This document shows positions 15,885 to 23,576 of a stretch of 64,000 nucleotides of DNA, one piece after another. The stretch is taken from assembly GCF_029961185.1 (NCBI RefSeq), contig NZ_JASBQQ010000004.1:1-64000 (forward strand). The letters run 5' to 3'. The notes beneath the pieces were generated by a model that made no database searches, had not been told where the DNA came from, and saw nothing but the letters and a program-made list of their open reading frames with translations. The translations under genes were made by a program, and so were the position numbers. This DNA is from Albidovulum aestuarii. Its GTDB lineage: Bacteria; Pseudomonadota; Alphaproteobacteria; Rhodobacterales; Rhodobacteraceae. The stretch's first letter is position 1, and each line of letters opens with the position of its first letter.

Positions 15885-17090
15885 ATGCTGTCGGGAAAGC
15901 GCATTCTTCTGATCATCGGTGGCGGTATTGCGGCCTATAAGGCGCTCGACCTGATCCGGAGGCTGCGGGAAAGGGGCGCGGCGGTTACGCCCGTTCTGAC
16001 CAAAGCCGGTGAGGAGTTTGTGACGCCTTTGTCGGTTGCCGCCTTGGCTGGTGAGAAATGTTACCGCCACCTTTTCGATCTGACCGACGAGGCAGAGATG
16101 GGGCATATCGAGCTTAGCCGCGCCGCCGATCTGGTCGTGGTGGCGCCCGCCACCGCCGATCTGATGGCGAAGATGGCGGGCGGTCATGCGGATGACCTTG
16201 CCTCCACCCTTCTGATGGCGACCGACAAGAAAGTGCTGATCGCACCGGCGATGAATGTGCGGATGTGGCTGCACCGCGCCACGCAACGCAATATCGCGAC
16301 CCTGCGCGCCGATGACATCCGCTTCGTCGGCCCGAATGAGGGCGACATGGCTTGCGGCGAATACGGGCCCGGGCGCATGGCGGAGCCTCTGGAGATCGTC
16401 GCGGGGATCGAGGCGATGATGGGCGACGGCCCCTTGCAGGGCCGCCATGTGGTCGTGACCTCCGGTCCGACGCATGAGCCGATCGACCCGGTGCGTTATA
16501 TCGCCAACCGGTCTTCGGGCGCGCAGGGAACCGCATTGGCCCGGGCTTTGCGGGACCTTGGTGCGCGGGTGACATTCGTGACCGGGCCCGCCGCTGTGCC
16601 ACCGCCGGGCGGGGTTGAGGTGGTCCGGATCGAGACCGCACGGCAGATGCTGGAGGAGGTGCAGGCGGCGCTCCCCGCCGATGCGGTCATCTGCGCCGCC
16701 GCCGTGGCCGACTGGCGGGTGGCGAATGCGTCGGGATCGAAGATGAAGAAGGACGGGTCGGGCAAGGCCCCGGCGCTGGATTTCGCCGAGAACCCCGACA
16801 TTCTCGCAACGATATCGCAGATGAAGAAGGGCCGCCCCGCGCTGGTCGTGGGCTTTGCCGCCGAGACCGATGACGTGGTCGCCCACGCGACCGCCAAGCG
16901 GGAGCGCAAGCATTGCGACTGGATCGTCGCCAATGACGTGCGCCCGGCGACGGGCATCATGGGCGGGACCGAGAACGCGGTGACACTGATCAGTGCCCAA
17001 GGGGCCGAGGAATGGCCGCGTCTGCCGAAGGACGAGGTCGCAAGGCGGCTGGCCGCGCGCATCGCTGCGGCTTTGGGCGCCGATGGATAG
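15885..17090 (+). CDS. coaBC: Bifunctional phosphopantothenoylcysteine synthetase/decarboxylase
   Basis: Coenzyme A biosynthesis: ligates cysteine to 4'-phosphopantothenate and decarboxylates the product. The 401-residue protein has the FMN-dependent CoaC half first ([19 protein letters not shown]; catalytic-loop equivalents [27 protein letters not shown] and [13 protein letters not shown] with the active-site Cys) and then CoaB ([26 protein letters not shown], and KMKKDG with the catalytic lysine). The ATG at 15885 has GAGGC upstream and gives the standard N-terminus. dut follows after a repeat-bearing 49-bp gap; panB and panC of the same pathway lie at 41.3-43.0 kb. Confidence 0.96.
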   Translation: MLSGKRILLIIGGGIAAYKALDLIRRLRERGAAVTPVLTKAGEEFVTPLSVAALAGEKCYRHLFDLTDEAEMGHIELSRAADLVVVAPATADLMAKMAGGHADDLASTLLMATDKKVLIAPAMNVRMWLHRATQRNIATLRADDIRFVGPNEGDMACGEYGPGRMAEPLEIVAGIEAMMGDGPLQGRHVVVTSGPTHEPIDPVRYIANRSSGAQGTALARALRDLGARVTFVTGPAAVPPPGGVEVVRIETARQMLEEVQAALPADAVICAAAVADWRVANASGSKMKKDGSGKAPALDFAENPDILATISQMKKGRPALVVGFAAETDDVVAHATAKRERKHCDWIVANDVRPATGIMGGTENAVTLISAQGAEEWPRLPKDEVARRLAARIAAALGADG

Positions 17091-17097
17091 GGCGGAT

Positions 17098-17130
17098 GCC
17101 TCCGGCGGGAGTATTTTGGCCAAGAAGAAG
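17098..17130 (+). repeat. GGAGTATTT-type intergenic repeat, copy 1
   Basis: Contains CCTCCGGCGGGAGTATTTTG followed by GCCAAGAAGAAG, between the coaBC stop and the dut start. The first bases (CCTCCGGCGG) form a small palindrome. Same family as the copies at 18671, 37451, 43018 and 46733. Confidence 0.7.
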
Positions 17131-17139
17131 GGGCAGGCG

Positions 17140-17607
17140 ATGATCCCGACGATCCGGGTTCTGCGCGAGGATTGGGCCGACCCTGCGGTGCCCTTGCCGT
17201 CTTATGAGACGGCAGGCGCGGCTGGCGCCGATATCCGTGCGAACCTGCCCGGGGAGATTCGGGCGGCGGGCTTTGTCCTCAGCCCGATGGAGCGGCGGAT
17301 CGTGCCGACCGGGCTCAGGGTCGAGATTCCGGTCGGGTTCGAGATGCAGATCCGGCCGCGCTCCGGGCTGGCCCTAAAACACGGTATTTCGCTCCCGAAT
17401 ACGCCGGGCACCATCGACAGCGACTATCGCGGGCCCCTGGGGGTTCTGCTGATCAATCTCGGGTCTGAGCCGTTTACCATCGCCCATGGCGATCGCATCG
17501 CCCAGATGGTCGTGGCGCCCGTTGTGCAGGCCGTTTTCGAGACCGCCGATGCGCTGGGTGAGACCGCGCGCGGAACGGGCGGGTTCGGTTCCACGGGGCG
17601 GCAATGA
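17140..17607 (+). CDS. dut: Deoxyuridine 5'-triphosphate nucleotidohydrolase (dUTPase)
   Basis: Trimeric dUTPase, 155 residues, hydrolysing dUTP to dUMP and diphosphate. All five motifs are visible: [16 protein letters not shown] (motif 1), [15 protein letters not shown] (2), [20 protein letters not shown] (3), [12 protein letters not shown] (4) and the C-terminal arm [11 protein letters not shown] (5). The ATG at 17140 follows GGGGCAGGCG; an open frame to 16993 overlaps coaBC and is discounted. Its stop overlaps the next gene's ATG (ATGA), so dut and moeB are coupled. Confidence 0.96.
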   Translation: MIPTIRVLREDWADPAVPLPSYETAGAAGADIRANLPGEIRAAGFVLSPMERRIVPTGLRVEIPVGFEMQIRPRSGLALKHGISLPNTPGTIDSDYRGPLGVLLINLGSEPFTIAHGDRIAQMVVAPVVQAVFETADALGETARGTGGFGSTGRQ

Positions 17608-18656
17608 GCGTCCTTCTGATCGCGGCGGCTTTGGGGGCACTTGGCCTCATCCTGCGGCTGCCGGGGCGGATGATCCTTGCCATGCTCGGGCTTCTCTGGG
17701 CCGGGGTAATGCTGGCGCTTCTTTTGCTGCCCGAGGGAAATGCGATGCGCGCGGCTTTGGGCGACGACTGGCGGCCATGGGCGGCGCTGGGCGTCGCTCT
17801 GGCAGCGGGGCTGTCCTATCGCGGCTTGCTGGTGCGTTTGAGAGTGATGGCGGAGAGTAGCGCCGCTGCGCCCGTGTCGTCGGGTCCATTCACGGAAGCC
17901 GAGCTAGACCGCTATGCCCGCCATATCGTGCTGCGTGAAGTGGGCGGCATGGGTCAACGGCGGCTGAAGGATGCGAAGGTTCTGGTCATCGGCGCGGGTG
18001 GGCTCGGTTCACCGGCGCTCCTCTATCTCGCGGCGGCGGGGGTGGGCACGATCGGCGTGATCGACGATGACGAGGTGTCAAACTCCAACCTTCAGCGGCA
18101 GGTAATCCACACCGACGCGAGGATCGGCCAGCCGAAGGTTTTTTCAGCCGAAGCGGCGATGAAGGCACTGAACCCCTTCATTGCGGTAAAGCCCTATAAC
18201 CGGCGGCTGGGGGAGGGTGAGGCGGCCACGCTTTTTGCCGACTACGATCTGATCCTCGACGGGTCGGACAATTTCGACACGCGCTACATGGTCAACGCCG
18301 CCGCCGTGGCGGCGAAGAAGCCGCTGATCTCTGCGGCGATCACCCAGTGGGAAGGCCAGATCAGCCTGTACGACCCGGCGCGGGGTGCCCCCTGCTATGC
18401 CTGCATCTTTCCCGACCGTCCCGCCGATGGCCTTGCCCCTGCCTGCGCGGTTGCGGGCGTCATGGGCGCCCTGCCGGGTGTTGTCGGCTCCATAATGGCG
18501 GTCGAGGCGATCAAGGAGATCACCGGAGCGGGCGAGGGCCTGCGTGGCCGGATGCTGATCTATGACGCTCTTTACGGCGATAGCCGCCACATCGCGTTGA
18601 AGCGCAGCCCCGGCTGTGCGGTCTGCGGCGGGGTGTCGGACCTCGGGGGGCATTGA
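17604..18656 (+). CDS. moeB: MoeB/ThiF-family adenylyltransferase with N-terminal membrane segments
   Basis: E1-like enzyme that adenylates the C-terminal glycine of a ubiquitin-fold sulfur carrier (MoaD for molybdopterin, or ThiS). The catalytic domain starts at about residue 98 ([20 protein letters not shown]), with GAGGLGS at 130-136, the [16 protein letters not shown] segment, and two zinc CxxC pairs (PCYACIF and PGCAVCGG). Unlike cytosolic E. coli MoeB (about 250 residues), the first 80 residues form three hydrophobic helices (about 2-19, 24-43, 58-76), so the enzyme looks membrane-anchored. ATGA overlap with dut supports the full-length start. Confidence 0.88.
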   Translation: MSVLLIAAALGALGLILRLPGRMILAMLGLLWAGVMLALLLLPEGNAMRAALGDDWRPWAALGVALAAGLSYRGLLVRLRVMAESSAAAPVSSGPFTEAELDRYARHIVLREVGGMGQRRLKDAKVLVIGAGGLGSPALLYLAAAGVGTIGVIDDDEVSNSNLQRQVIHTDARIGQPKVFSAEAAMKALNPFIAVKPYNRRLGEGEAATLFADYDLILDGSDNFDTRYMVNAAAVAAKKPLISAAITQWEGQISLYDPARGAPCYACIFPDRPADGLAPACAVAGVMGALPGVVGSIMAVEAIKEITGAGEGLRGRMLIYDALYGDSRHIALKRSPGCAVCGGVSDLGGH

Positions 18657-18670
18657 GCCCCCCTCGGCCC

Positions 18671-18703
18671 GGCCTCTGGCGGGAGTATTTTCCGGACAGA
18701 AAG
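18671..18703 (+). repeat. GGAGTATTT-type intergenic repeat, copy 2 (GGACAGAAAG subtype)
   Basis: Reads CTGGCGGGAGTATTTTCCGG then ACAGAAAG, between moeB and the M3 peptidase gene. The tail GGACAGAAAGTG is shared with the minus-strand copy at 37451-37483 and differs from the GGCCAAGAAGAAG tail of copies 17098 and 43018. Confidence 0.7.
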
Positions 18704-18765
18704 TGGGGGCGGGTTCTGGTCTTTGACAAATCGCGCGCATAGCTTTCCCGGCAAAGGAGATCCCT

Positions 18766-20796
18766 ATGACCAACCCACTGCTTGAGCCCTGGACCGGCGA
18801 CTTCGCCCTGCCGCCCTTCGCCGCGATCCGCGACAGCGACTTCGCACCGGCCTTCGATGCGGCCCTTGCCGACGCCCGCGCCAATATCGCTTCCATTGCC
18901 GGGGATGCGGCGGCACCGTCATTCGCCAATACGATCGAGGCGCTGGAACTTGCGGAGGAAACGCTCAACCGGGTGGCGGGCGTGTTTTACAATCTTGCAG
19001 GCGCGGATTCGACGCCCAAGCGGGAAGAGCTGCAACGCGACCTCGCGCCGAAGATGGCGGCGTTTTCATCCGAAGTGACGATGAATGCAGCCCTTTTCGC
19101 GCGGATCGAGGCATTGTGGCAGGCGCGCGGGACGCTGGGCCTGTCGCCGGAAGAGGCGCGGGTGCTGGAGCTTTACCGGCGGATGTTTGTCCGCGCCGGC
19201 GCGGCATTGGACGAAGCGGGGCGGGGCCGCATGGCCGAGGTGAAAGAGCGGCTGGCGGTCCTGTCCACCGCCTTCACCCAGAACCTTCTCGCCGATGAGC
19301 GTGACTGGTGGATGCCGCTGGCCGAGGCCGATCTGGAGGGCCTGCCGGATTTCGTCATCGCCTCGGCGAAAGCCGCTGCCGAAGAGCGCGGGCAGCCGGG
19401 CCATGTGCTGACGCTCAGCCGCTCGCTTGTGGTGCCGTTCCTTCAGTTCTCGCCGCGCCGCGATCTGCGGGAAAAGGCCTATGAGGCCTGGGTGGCGCGC
19501 GGCGCGAATGGCGGGGCGACCGACAACCGGGCACTAGCGGCCGAGATCCTGAAGCTGCGGGAGGAGCGTGCGAAGCTCTTGGGCTATGAAAGTTTCGCGG
19601 CCTACAAGCTGGAGCCCGAGATGGCCAAGACGCCGGGCGCGGTGCGCGACCTACTGATGCGGGTCTGGGCACCGGCGCGCGGCAAGGCGCAGGCCGACGC
19701 CGAAGTGCTGACCCGGATGATGCATGCGGATGGCGTGAACGGCGATCTGGAAGCCTGGGACTGGCGCTATTACTCCGAGAAACGGCGGCTGGCCGAACAT
19801 GACCTCGATGAGGGTGAGCTGAAGCCCTATTTCGGGCTGGACGCGATGACCGAGGCGGCCTTCGACTGTGCGAACCGGCTTTTCGGGCTGGATTTCCGGC
19901 CGCTGGACGTGCCTCTCTACCATGCCGATGCGCGGGCCTGGGAGGTGACGCGCGACGGTCGCTATATCGCCGTCTTCATCGGCGACTATTTCGCGCGGTC
20001 GTCGAAGCGGTCGGGCGCCTGGTGTTCCGCCTTCCGCGAACAGCGCAAGCTTGGCGGCGACCAACGACCTGTCGTCGTCAATGTCTGTAACTTCGCGAAA
20101 CCGGCAATGGGGGAACCCGCGCTTCTGTCCTGGGACGATGCGCGCACACTTTTCCACGAATTCGGTCATGCGCTGCACCAGATGCTGTCGGACGTGACAT
20201 ACAGCCTCATCTCCGGCACCTCGGTGGCGCGCGATTTCGTCGAGCTGCCGAGCCAGCTTTACGAACACTGGCTGGAAGTGCCCGAAGTGCTCGACAAGCA
20301 CGCCCGCCATGCAAAGACCGGCCAGCCGATGCCCGCTGCACTCCGCGACCGGCTCTTGGCGGCATCGACCTATGATCAGGGTTTTGCAACGGTCGAATAT
20401 GTCGCCTCGGCGCTCGTCGATTTGGCTTTCCACGAGGGGGCCGCGCCGGCCGATCCGATGGCGGTTCAGACGCAGGTATTGGACGACATCGGTATGCCGT
20501 ACGCGATCCGGATGCGCCACGCGACCCCGCATTTCGCCCATGTCTTTTCGGGAGACGGATACTCCTCGGGCTATTACAGTTACATGTGGTCCGAGGTGAT
20601 GGATGCCGACGCCTTTGAGGCCTTCCGTGAGGCGGGGGACGCCTTCGATGCTGACACCGCGACACGGCTTGAAAAACACATCCTGTCGGCGGGCGGATCG
20701 GAAGAGGCCGATGCGCTTTACACCGCATTCCGGGGCAAGATGCCGGGGGTGGAGCCGCTTCTGAAAGGGCGTGGCCTGCTGGAACCCGCAGCGTGA
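18766..20796 (+). CDS. M3 family metallopeptidase (oligopeptidase A / Dcp type)
   Basis: A 676-residue cytosolic zinc oligopeptidase. The HExxH zinc motif is H464-E-F-G-H468 in LFHEFGHALHQMLS, followed by the downstream Glu-bearing SGTSVARDFVELPSQLYEHW; the C-terminal YSSGYYSYMWSEVMDADAF is also typical. Size and N-terminus (NPLLEPWTGDFALPPFAAIR) fit the PrlC/Dcp branch, which degrades peptides after ATP-dependent proteases; the two cannot be separated by eye. AAAGGAG lies before the ATG. Its stop overlaps the GTG of the following oxidoreductase (GTGA). Confidence 0.93.
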   Translation: MTNPLLEPWTGDFALPPFAAIRDSDFAPAFDAALADARANIASIAGDAAAPSFANTIEALELAEETLNRVAGVFYNLAGADSTPKREELQRDLAPKMAAFSSEVTMNAALFARIEALWQARGTLGLSPEEARVLELYRRMFVRAGAALDEAGRGRMAEVKERLAVLSTAFTQNLLADERDWWMPLAEADLEGLPDFVIASAKAAAEERGQPGHVLTLSRSLVVPFLQFSPRRDLREKAYEAWVARGANGGATDNRALAAEILKLREERAKLLGYESFAAYKLEPEMAKTPGAVRDLLMRVWAPARGKAQADAEVLTRMMHADGVNGDLEAWDWRYYSEKRRLAEHDLDEGELKPYFGLDAMTEAAFDCANRLFGLDFRPLDVPLYHADARAWEVTRDGRYIAVFIGDYFARSSKRSGAWCSAFREQRKLGGDQRPVVVNVCNFAKPAMGEPALLSWDDARTLFHEFGHALHQMLSDVTYSLISGTSVARDFVELPSQLYEHWLEVPEVLDKHARHAKTGQPMPAALRDRLLAASTYDQGFATVEYVASALVDLAFHEGAAPADPMAVQTQVLDDIGMPYAIRMRHATPHFAHVFSGDGYSSGYYSYMWSEVMDADAFEAFREAGDAFDADTATRLEKHILSAGGSEEADALYTAFRGKMPGVEPLLKGRGLLEPAA

Positions 20797-21866
20797 GCAT
20801 AGATTTCCTGATCATCGGCGGCGGCATTGCCGGGGTCTCGGCCGCCGCGCGGCTGTCGCATCTGGGCAAGGTCGTGCTGCTGGAAGCCGAGGATCACCTC
20901 GCCTATCACACGTCCGGCCGCTCTGCCGCACTATATGAGCCGAATTACGGCCTCGCGCCGGTTGTCGCGCTGTCGCGGGCGGGCGGCACCCATCTGCGGG
21001 GTACGGGCGTTCTCAGCCCGCGCGGCATGTTGCTGGTGGCGACGCAGGAGGAGCGCGCGGCTTTCGACGCCGATCGCGAGGCGCTCGGGCTAGAGGAGAT
21101 CACAACCGATGTGGCGCGCGACATGGTGCCGGTCCTTGATCCGGCGCGGCTCGACCGTGCGGCTTTTGGCGCCCATGCCGAAGACATCGACACCGACCTG
21201 CTGATCCAGACCTTTGCGCGTGAGGCACGGGCGAACGGGGCAGAGATCATCACCGGCGCGCGCGTGACGGCGATTTTCCGGACGGGCGGCCACTGGCGGG
21301 CGGAATCGAAGAAAGGGAGCTTCGAAGGCCGCATTCTGGTCAATGCCAGTGGGGCATGGGCCGATGAGGTTGCCGGAATGGCCGGTATCCGGCCCATCGG
21401 TTTCACGCCGCTCCGCCGGTCGATGGCCCGTATTCCCGCGCCCGGCGGCCACGACCCTGCGCGCTGGCCGCTGATCTTCGGGGCAGGCGAAAGCTGGTAC
21501 GCGAAACCCGATGCAGGTGCGCTGATCGTGTCGCCCGCCGAGGAGGACCCGACCCATCCGCATGATGCCTGGGCCGAAGATATGGTTCTGGCCGAGGGGA
21601 TCGCGCGCTATCAGGCGATGGTGACCGAACCCGTGACGCGGCTCATTGCTTCATGGGCGGGGCTTCGGACCTTTGCGCCCGACAGGGTACTGGTGATCGG
21701 TCCCGATCCGGTCGAGCCCTCGTTCTTCTGGCTGGCCGGGCAGGGTGGTTACGGGTTCCAGTCCGCGCCCGCGGCCAGCCAGCTTGCCGCCGACCTGATC
21801 GCCGGGCGAATACCGGACATTGATCGCGCTATGGTAGAAGCCCTTTCGCCAAACCGCTTTTCGTGA
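20793..21866 (+). CDS. FAD-dependent oxidoreductase, DAO family
   Basis: A 357-residue D-amino-acid-oxidase-fold flavoprotein. The N-terminus has the dinucleotide-binding [20 protein letters not shown] followed by an acidic residue in VVLLEAEDHLAYHTSGRSAA, and the C-terminus has FWLAGQGGYGFQSAPAASQL, the second FAD-contacting segment. Members oxidise secondary or primary amino acids; the substrate is not evident. It starts with GTG, overlapping the M3 peptidase stop by four bases, so the two are translationally coupled and may act in peptide or amino-acid catabolism. Confidence 0.85.
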   Translation: MSIDFLIIGGGIAGVSAAARLSHLGKVVLLEAEDHLAYHTSGRSAALYEPNYGLAPVVALSRAGGTHLRGTGVLSPRGMLLVATQEERAAFDADREALGLEEITTDVARDMVPVLDPARLDRAAFGAHAEDIDTDLLIQTFAREARANGAEIITGARVTAIFRTGGHWRAESKKGSFEGRILVNASGAWADEVAGMAGIRPIGFTPLRRSMARIPAPGGHDPARWPLIFGAGESWYAKPDAGALIVSPAEEDPTHPHDAWAEDMVLAEGIARYQAMVTEPVTRLIASWAGLRTFAPDRVLVIGPDPVEPSFFWLAGQGGYGFQSAPAASQLAADLIAGRIPDIDRAMVEALSPNRFS

Positions 21867-21908
21867 CATCCTGAACGAAACAGGCAAGACCCCGGGCAGG
21901 AGGGCGGA

Positions 21909-22676
21909 ATGGGACGGATCGGGCGGATTCTGGCTTTGGCGATGGTCTGCGGGCTTGCAGCCTGCGGTGGAGGCCGGGTTGACGGCATTCCGCACCGTTT
22001 CAGCGATATCGACCCCTATAACTGGCGTGGAATCACGCCCGCGCATCACCCGGTCCACGGTATCGACGTGTCGCGTTATCAGGGCGATATCAACTGGCAC
22101 CGCGTCGCCGCATCTGATGTGGCTTTCGCCTTCATCAAGGCGACAGAGGGCGGTGACCATGCCGATCCGGCCTTCGCCCAGAACTGGCAGGGCGCAGCGC
22201 GTGCAGGCATCCCGCGCGGAGCCTATCACTTCTACTACCTCTGCCGTTCGGCCGAAGAGCAGGCGGCGTGGTTCATCGCCAACGTGCCCTACACGCCCGG
22301 CGCCCTGCCGCCGGTTCTGGATGTTGAATGGAACCACCAGTCCCGCACCTGCCGCACCCGCCCCGATCCGGCGGTCCTGCGGGCCGAGATCCTGACCTTC
22401 CAGCGTATCGTCGGCGCGCGCTACGGCCAGCGCCCGCTGATCTATACAGCGGTGGATTTCTGGCAGGACAATGAGCTGTGGAAACTGAGGGGTGAGGAAT
22501 TCTGGCTGCGGTCGGTCGCCGGCCATCCGCGCCAGAAGTTCCCCGGCCAAAGCTGGGCCTTCTGGCAATATACCGGCACCGGCGTGGTGCAGGGCATTTC
22601 CGGGCAAGCCGACCTCAACGCCTTTGCCGGGACCGAGGCGGACTGGTCCGCCTGGCTGATGCGTCGGCGGCTCTGA
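21909..22676 (+). CDS. GH25 family lysozyme-like lipoprotein
   Basis: A 255-residue exported glycoside hydrolase family 25 (muramidase) protein. It begins with a lipoprotein signal, MGRIGRILALAMVCGLAAC, with lipidation expected at Cys19. The GH25 domain starts with GIDVSRYQGDINWHRVA, the conserved first Asp, and contains PVLDVEWNHQS with the Asp/Glu catalytic pair, then RPLIYTAVDFWQ and WAFWQYTGTGVVQGI. Probable role is peptidoglycan remodelling at the envelope. GGAGGG lies just upstream of the ATG. Confidence 0.92.
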   Translation: MGRIGRILALAMVCGLAACGGGRVDGIPHRFSDIDPYNWRGITPAHHPVHGIDVSRYQGDINWHRVAASDVAFAFIKATEGGDHADPAFAQNWQGAARAGIPRGAYHFYYLCRSAEEQAAWFIANVPYTPGALPPVLDVEWNHQSRTCRTRPDPAVLRAEILTFQRIVGARYGQRPLIYTAVDFWQDNELWKLRGEEFWLRSVAGHPRQKFPGQSWAFWQYTGTGVVQGISGQADLNAFAGTEADWSAWLMRRRL

Positions 22677-22686
22677 AGTCGAGTCA

Positions 22687-22722
22687 CATTCAAAATACTG
22701 AATGAATTTGACTGAAGTCAAA
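22687..22722. promoter_or_regulatory. Two adjacent dyads upstream of the AhpD-like gene
   Basis: CATTCA-AAATAC-TGAATG (22687-22704) and TTTGACT-GA-AGTCAAA (22707-22722) are perfect inverted repeats in the AT-rich gap between the lysozyme and AhpD-like genes, ending 55 bp before the ATG. The second matches TTGAC-N4-GTCAA, the spacing of CRP/FNR-family sites. Confidence 0.45.
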
Positions 22723-22777
22723 GTCGGCCGCGCTCGCCCCATGTCAAACCTGCCGCCAAACCAATGCGGAGACTGAC

Positions 22778-23122
22778 ATGAGCTACAAGGGCCAGATCGA
22801 CCAGACGCGCACCGAATTGCGCGCGCTCTACAAGACTATTCCCGCCGCGACGGCGGGCTTCACGACGCTGTCGAACGCGGTGAAGGAAAACGGGCCGCTC
22901 AGCATCAAGGAAAAGGAATACGTGGCGCTCGGCATGGCGGTGGCCTTGCGCTGTGAACCCTGCATCAACTTCCATGTCGAGGCGCTGATGAAGGCCGGAG
23001 CCACACGGGAGGAGCTTGGCGACGTACTGGCGATGGCGATCCAGATGGGCGGCGGGCCAACGCTGATGTATTCGGCCGCGGCGCTTGCTTGCTGGGATGA
23101 ACTGGAATCGGCCGCGAAATAA
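22778..23122 (+). CDS. Carboxymuconolactone decarboxylase / AhpD-like protein
   Basis: A 114-residue all-helical CMD-family protein with the peroxidase-type CxxC active site: Cys59-Glu-Pro-Cys62 followed by His66 (CEPCINFHVEALMKAGATRE). Proteins with this motif reduce peroxides or act as thiol-dependent disulfide reductases, unlike the true gamma-carboxymuconolactone decarboxylases, which lack it. Monocistronic, with two dyads just upstream that suggest dedicated control, possibly redox- or oxygen-responsive. Confidence 0.88.
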   Translation: MSYKGQIDQTRTELRALYKTIPAATAGFTTLSNAVKENGPLSIKEKEYVALGMAVALRCEPCINFHVEALMKAGATREELGDVLAMAIQMGGGPTLMYSAAALACWDELESAAK

Positions 23123-23219
23123 TCTGCCGCCACGTCAGCCGCAACTTGGATTGATCAGATCGCGGGATGGAGCCTAGTTTCGACAGGGACGGGTAAGCCA
23201 AGACCGGGAGATCGACGCC

Positions 23220-23528
23220 ATGTCGCTGATGAAGGGGCGCAGCTGGGACGACTGGGTCGACCAGTACAAGCAGAGCCACCAGAACCGGTGGAATCAGCTG
23301 ACGCACAGTTTCGGGATTCCGATGATCGTCATCTCGATCATTCTGGGCCTTCTGGCCTTCGCATGGCCGATGCTTTGGCCATGGGCGGCGGGGCTGTTCA
23401 TACTGGGATGGGTCCTCCAGTTCATCGGCCACGCGATCGAGTGCAAGCCGCCGGAGTTCTTTTCCGACTGGCGGTTCCTGTTCGTCGGAACACGATGGTG
23501 GCTGCGGAAGATTACCGGCCGGCTGTAA
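23220..23528 (+). CDS. Mpo1-like / DUF962 family membrane protein
   Basis: A 102-residue protein with three hydrophobic stretches (about 29-45, 48-62 and 66-72). It carries the DUF962 features HQNRWNQLTHSFGIPMIV and FIGHAIECKPPEFF. The yeast relative Mpo1 is an Fe-dependent dioxygenase in alpha-oxidation of 2-hydroxy fatty acids, with conserved His residues; His20, His29 and His71 here are candidates. Bacterial function is not established. The gene ends at a bidirectional terminator. Confidence 0.8.
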   Translation: MSLMKGRSWDDWVDQYKQSHQNRWNQLTHSFGIPMIVISIILGLLAFAWPMLWPWAAGLFILGWVLQFIGHAIECKPPEFFSDWRFLFVGTRWWLRKITGRL

Positions 23529-23536
23529 CGAAAAGA

Positions 23537-23552
23537 CCCCGCCGAAGCGGGG
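23537..23552. terminator. Bidirectional terminator hairpin
   Basis: CCCCGC-CGAA-GCGGGG with TTT on the right and AAAA on the left, placed between the convergent Mpo1-like and FAD/GcvT-type dehydrogenase genes, so it can serve both strands. Confidence 0.75.
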
Positions 23553-23576
23553 CCTTTACTTGGAAACATGGTCCGA

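Noticed and set aside
15732-17123. Upstream extension of the GST frame by 464 residues
   Set aside because: It is the antisense of coaBC, low in plausible domains, and the GST domain starts cleanly at ATG 15731.
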